NCBI RefSeq assembly: GCF_004118285.1
Contig: NZ_SDHY01000002.1
Location: 1-64,000 of the forward strand
Source of the DNA: Aquirufa rosea
GTDB lineage: Bacteria; Bacteroidota; Bacteroidia; Cytophagales; Spirosomataceae
Direction: 5' to 3'
Length of the DNA: 64,000 bases
Positions within the stretch are counted from its first letter, which is position 1. Each line of letters begins with the position of its first letter. The position numbers and the translations under genes are program-made. Below, piece by piece: positions 62,906 through 64,000 of the stretch. The notes under the pieces were generated by a model. The model was given only the letters and a program-made list of their open reading frames with translations, searched no databases and was not told the DNA's origin.

Positions 62906-64000
62906 TTATTTAGTTTCTGGATATCCGGAAGAATTATCCTTGATGGGCAATCCTTGATAATTAATTTTTACATAAGGCACGGTTTCCGTGGAATCGATCA
63001 CATAATTCCATTTTTTGACATATTGTAAACCTGGCAAGAATGCGTCTTTCCGCTTTTTCAACTCATGGGATAGCATCTTGTCCAACTTACTTTCTAGCTG
63101 ATACAGCTCCTTTTTACCCACCAAATTATTCATTTGAAAAGGATCTTTTTCTCGGTCAAAAAGTAACCAAGGCCCATTCAAATCACGCACATAAGTATAT
63201 TTTTCTGTCATGACCCCACGGTATTCTTTACCTCCTCTTTTACGAGTCCATTGACCAAATGGCTGTACACAAGACAAAAGGGTATAGGAAACATCATTTT
63301 TCTTTTTCCCCTTTAAAATAGCTGAAAAGTCCTTTCCTTCCACCGATGAGGGTATCTTAATTCCAGTGAACCCTAATAAGGTAGGCATGATATCTGGAGA
63401 ATTTATCAATACCTTGGATTTTTTACCCTTCTCTCCCAATGCTTTAGGATAATGAATTAAAAACGGTACACGTACGCTTTCATCATAAGGTTGCTGTTTA
63501 TTCCAGGCCCCATGTGAACCCAGCAAATCTCCATGGTCAGAAGTAAAAACAATCAGGGTATTTTGATCCAATCCTTTATCCTTCAATGTTTGCCAAAGCT
63601 GCCCAACACAATCATCAATGGCCGTCATATGAGCATAATAACCTCTCAAATCATTTTGTACTTTGGCTACTTTATCCGCTGGAACATTATCCCTGAGTTT
63701 AAAGATTTTATTCTCATATATTTTTCGGTATTTTTCAGGTGCTGTTTGGTAAGGATCATGAGGAGAACCAATGGAAAGCACTAAAAAAAATGGATCATCA
63801 CCAGCTTGCTGCTTATTAATGTATTGACAAACATCTTGGGTTTGCGCAATGGCATCATAGGTTTCCCACATTTTTTTCTGTGGGGAATCTCCTTCATAGT
63901 AGGCCGATTTATTATAGTCATGCGTACATTCCAAAGCCTTCCAATAATCGAAACCTTGTTGACGGGTTTTAGGAATATAGGAACTACGCCCATGACCATC
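62906..64000 (-). CDS. Sulfatase, C-terminal part (cut by window end)
   Basis: The frame stays open to the window edge, about 364 residues of the C-terminal part. The N-terminal formylglycine site is outside the window, but the rest matches sulfatases: DGHGRSSYIPKTRQQGFDYWKALECTHDYNKS near the edge, FFLVLSIGSPHDPYQTAPEKY, TSDHGDLLGSHGAW, ESVRVPFLIHYP and the tail PFQMNNLVGKKELYQ. A TTG at 63932-63934 lies inside the domain and is not the start. It is the upstream gene of the sulfatase pair. Confidence 0.9.
   Translation of the reverse strand, partial: DGHGRSSYIPKTRQQGFDYWKALECTHDYNKSAYYEGDSPQKKMWETYDAIAQTQDVCQYINKQQAGDDPFFLVLSIGSPHDPYQTAPEKYRKIYENKIFKLRDNVPADKVAKVQNDLRGYYAHMTAIDDCVGQLWQTLKDKGLDQNTLIVFTSDHGDLLGSHGAWNKQQPYDESVRVPFLIHYPKALGEKGKKSKVLINSPDIMPTLLGFTGIKIPSSVEGKDFSAILKGKKKNDVSYTLLSCVQPFGQWTRKRGGKEYRGVMTEKYTYVRDLNGPWLLFDREKDPFQMNNLVGKKELYQLESKLDKMLSHELKKRKDAFLPGLQYVKKWNYVIDSTETVPYVKINYQGLPIKDNSSGYPETK

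Overview
The window looks like chromosome from a Bacteroidota bacterium, most likely of the order Cytophagales (family Spirosomaceae or a relative). The reasons are AT-rich DNA, start codons without Shine-Dalgarno sequences, a type IX secretion (T9SS) cargo-plus-PorP cassette in two copies, matches to the Bacteroidota -7 promoter box TAnnTTTG, and many secreted enzymes. Genus is inference. I saw no tRNA, rRNA, CRISPR array, transposase or phage gene.

Layout. 1-4020: two tandem cassettes, each a secreted protein ending in a T9SS type B sorting domain followed by a PorP/SprF-like protein; the second cargo is stripped almost to signal peptide plus sorting domain. 4091-8087 (-): phosphatase-superfamily enzyme, sialidase-fold protein, beta-barrel protein, M48 protease. 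8220-10949 (+): AsmA-like protein. 10946-22992 (-): a long same-strand run holding a beta-propeller, a sorbosone/glucose dehydrogenase-like quinoprotein, a DUF5009 acyltransferase, a PLP enzyme, and a tight 'planctomycete-type' block (kelch, DUF1549/DUF1553 cytochrome, DUF1501, DUF2231-cytochrome-LRR protein). 23138-27321 (+): cytochrome-quinoprotein fusion and a TonB-dependent receptor. 27314-28468 (-): formylglycine-generating enzyme. 28700-32294 (+): a five-gene redox module with two Rieske proteins, a DUF5777 barrel, YceI and a haem lipoprotein. 32438-43332: fused double sulfatase, GH20 hexosaminidase, transporters, sialate O-acetylesterase, ThuA-like protein, sugar isomerase, CPBP protease. 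43399-60557: PqaA-like hydrolase, second BASS transporter, two purple acid phosphatases, Gfo/Idh/MocA oxidoreductase, L,D-transpeptidase, TauE/SafE exporter, GH106-like enzyme, beta-lactamase-fold hydrolase, Xaa-Pro aminopeptidase and a frameshifted DUF1304 gene. 60698-64000: NrtR/AraR-like Nudix regulator and two sulfatases, the last cut by the window end.

How it may work together (inference). Hydrolases for sulfated, acetylated and amino-sugar glycans sit with a formylglycine-generating enzyme that keeps both catalytic cysteines and can activate the sulfatases, all of which are of the Cys type where the motif is visible. Quinoproteins and c-type haem proteins suggest periplasmic sugar oxidation feeding respiration. 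No SusC/SusD pair is present, so this is not a classical polysaccharide utilisation locus. The least explained parts are the Rieske-DUF5777-YceI-cytochrome operon, the DUF1501/DUF1553 block, and a short leader motif AAACCTAT that recurs just upstream of many start codons.
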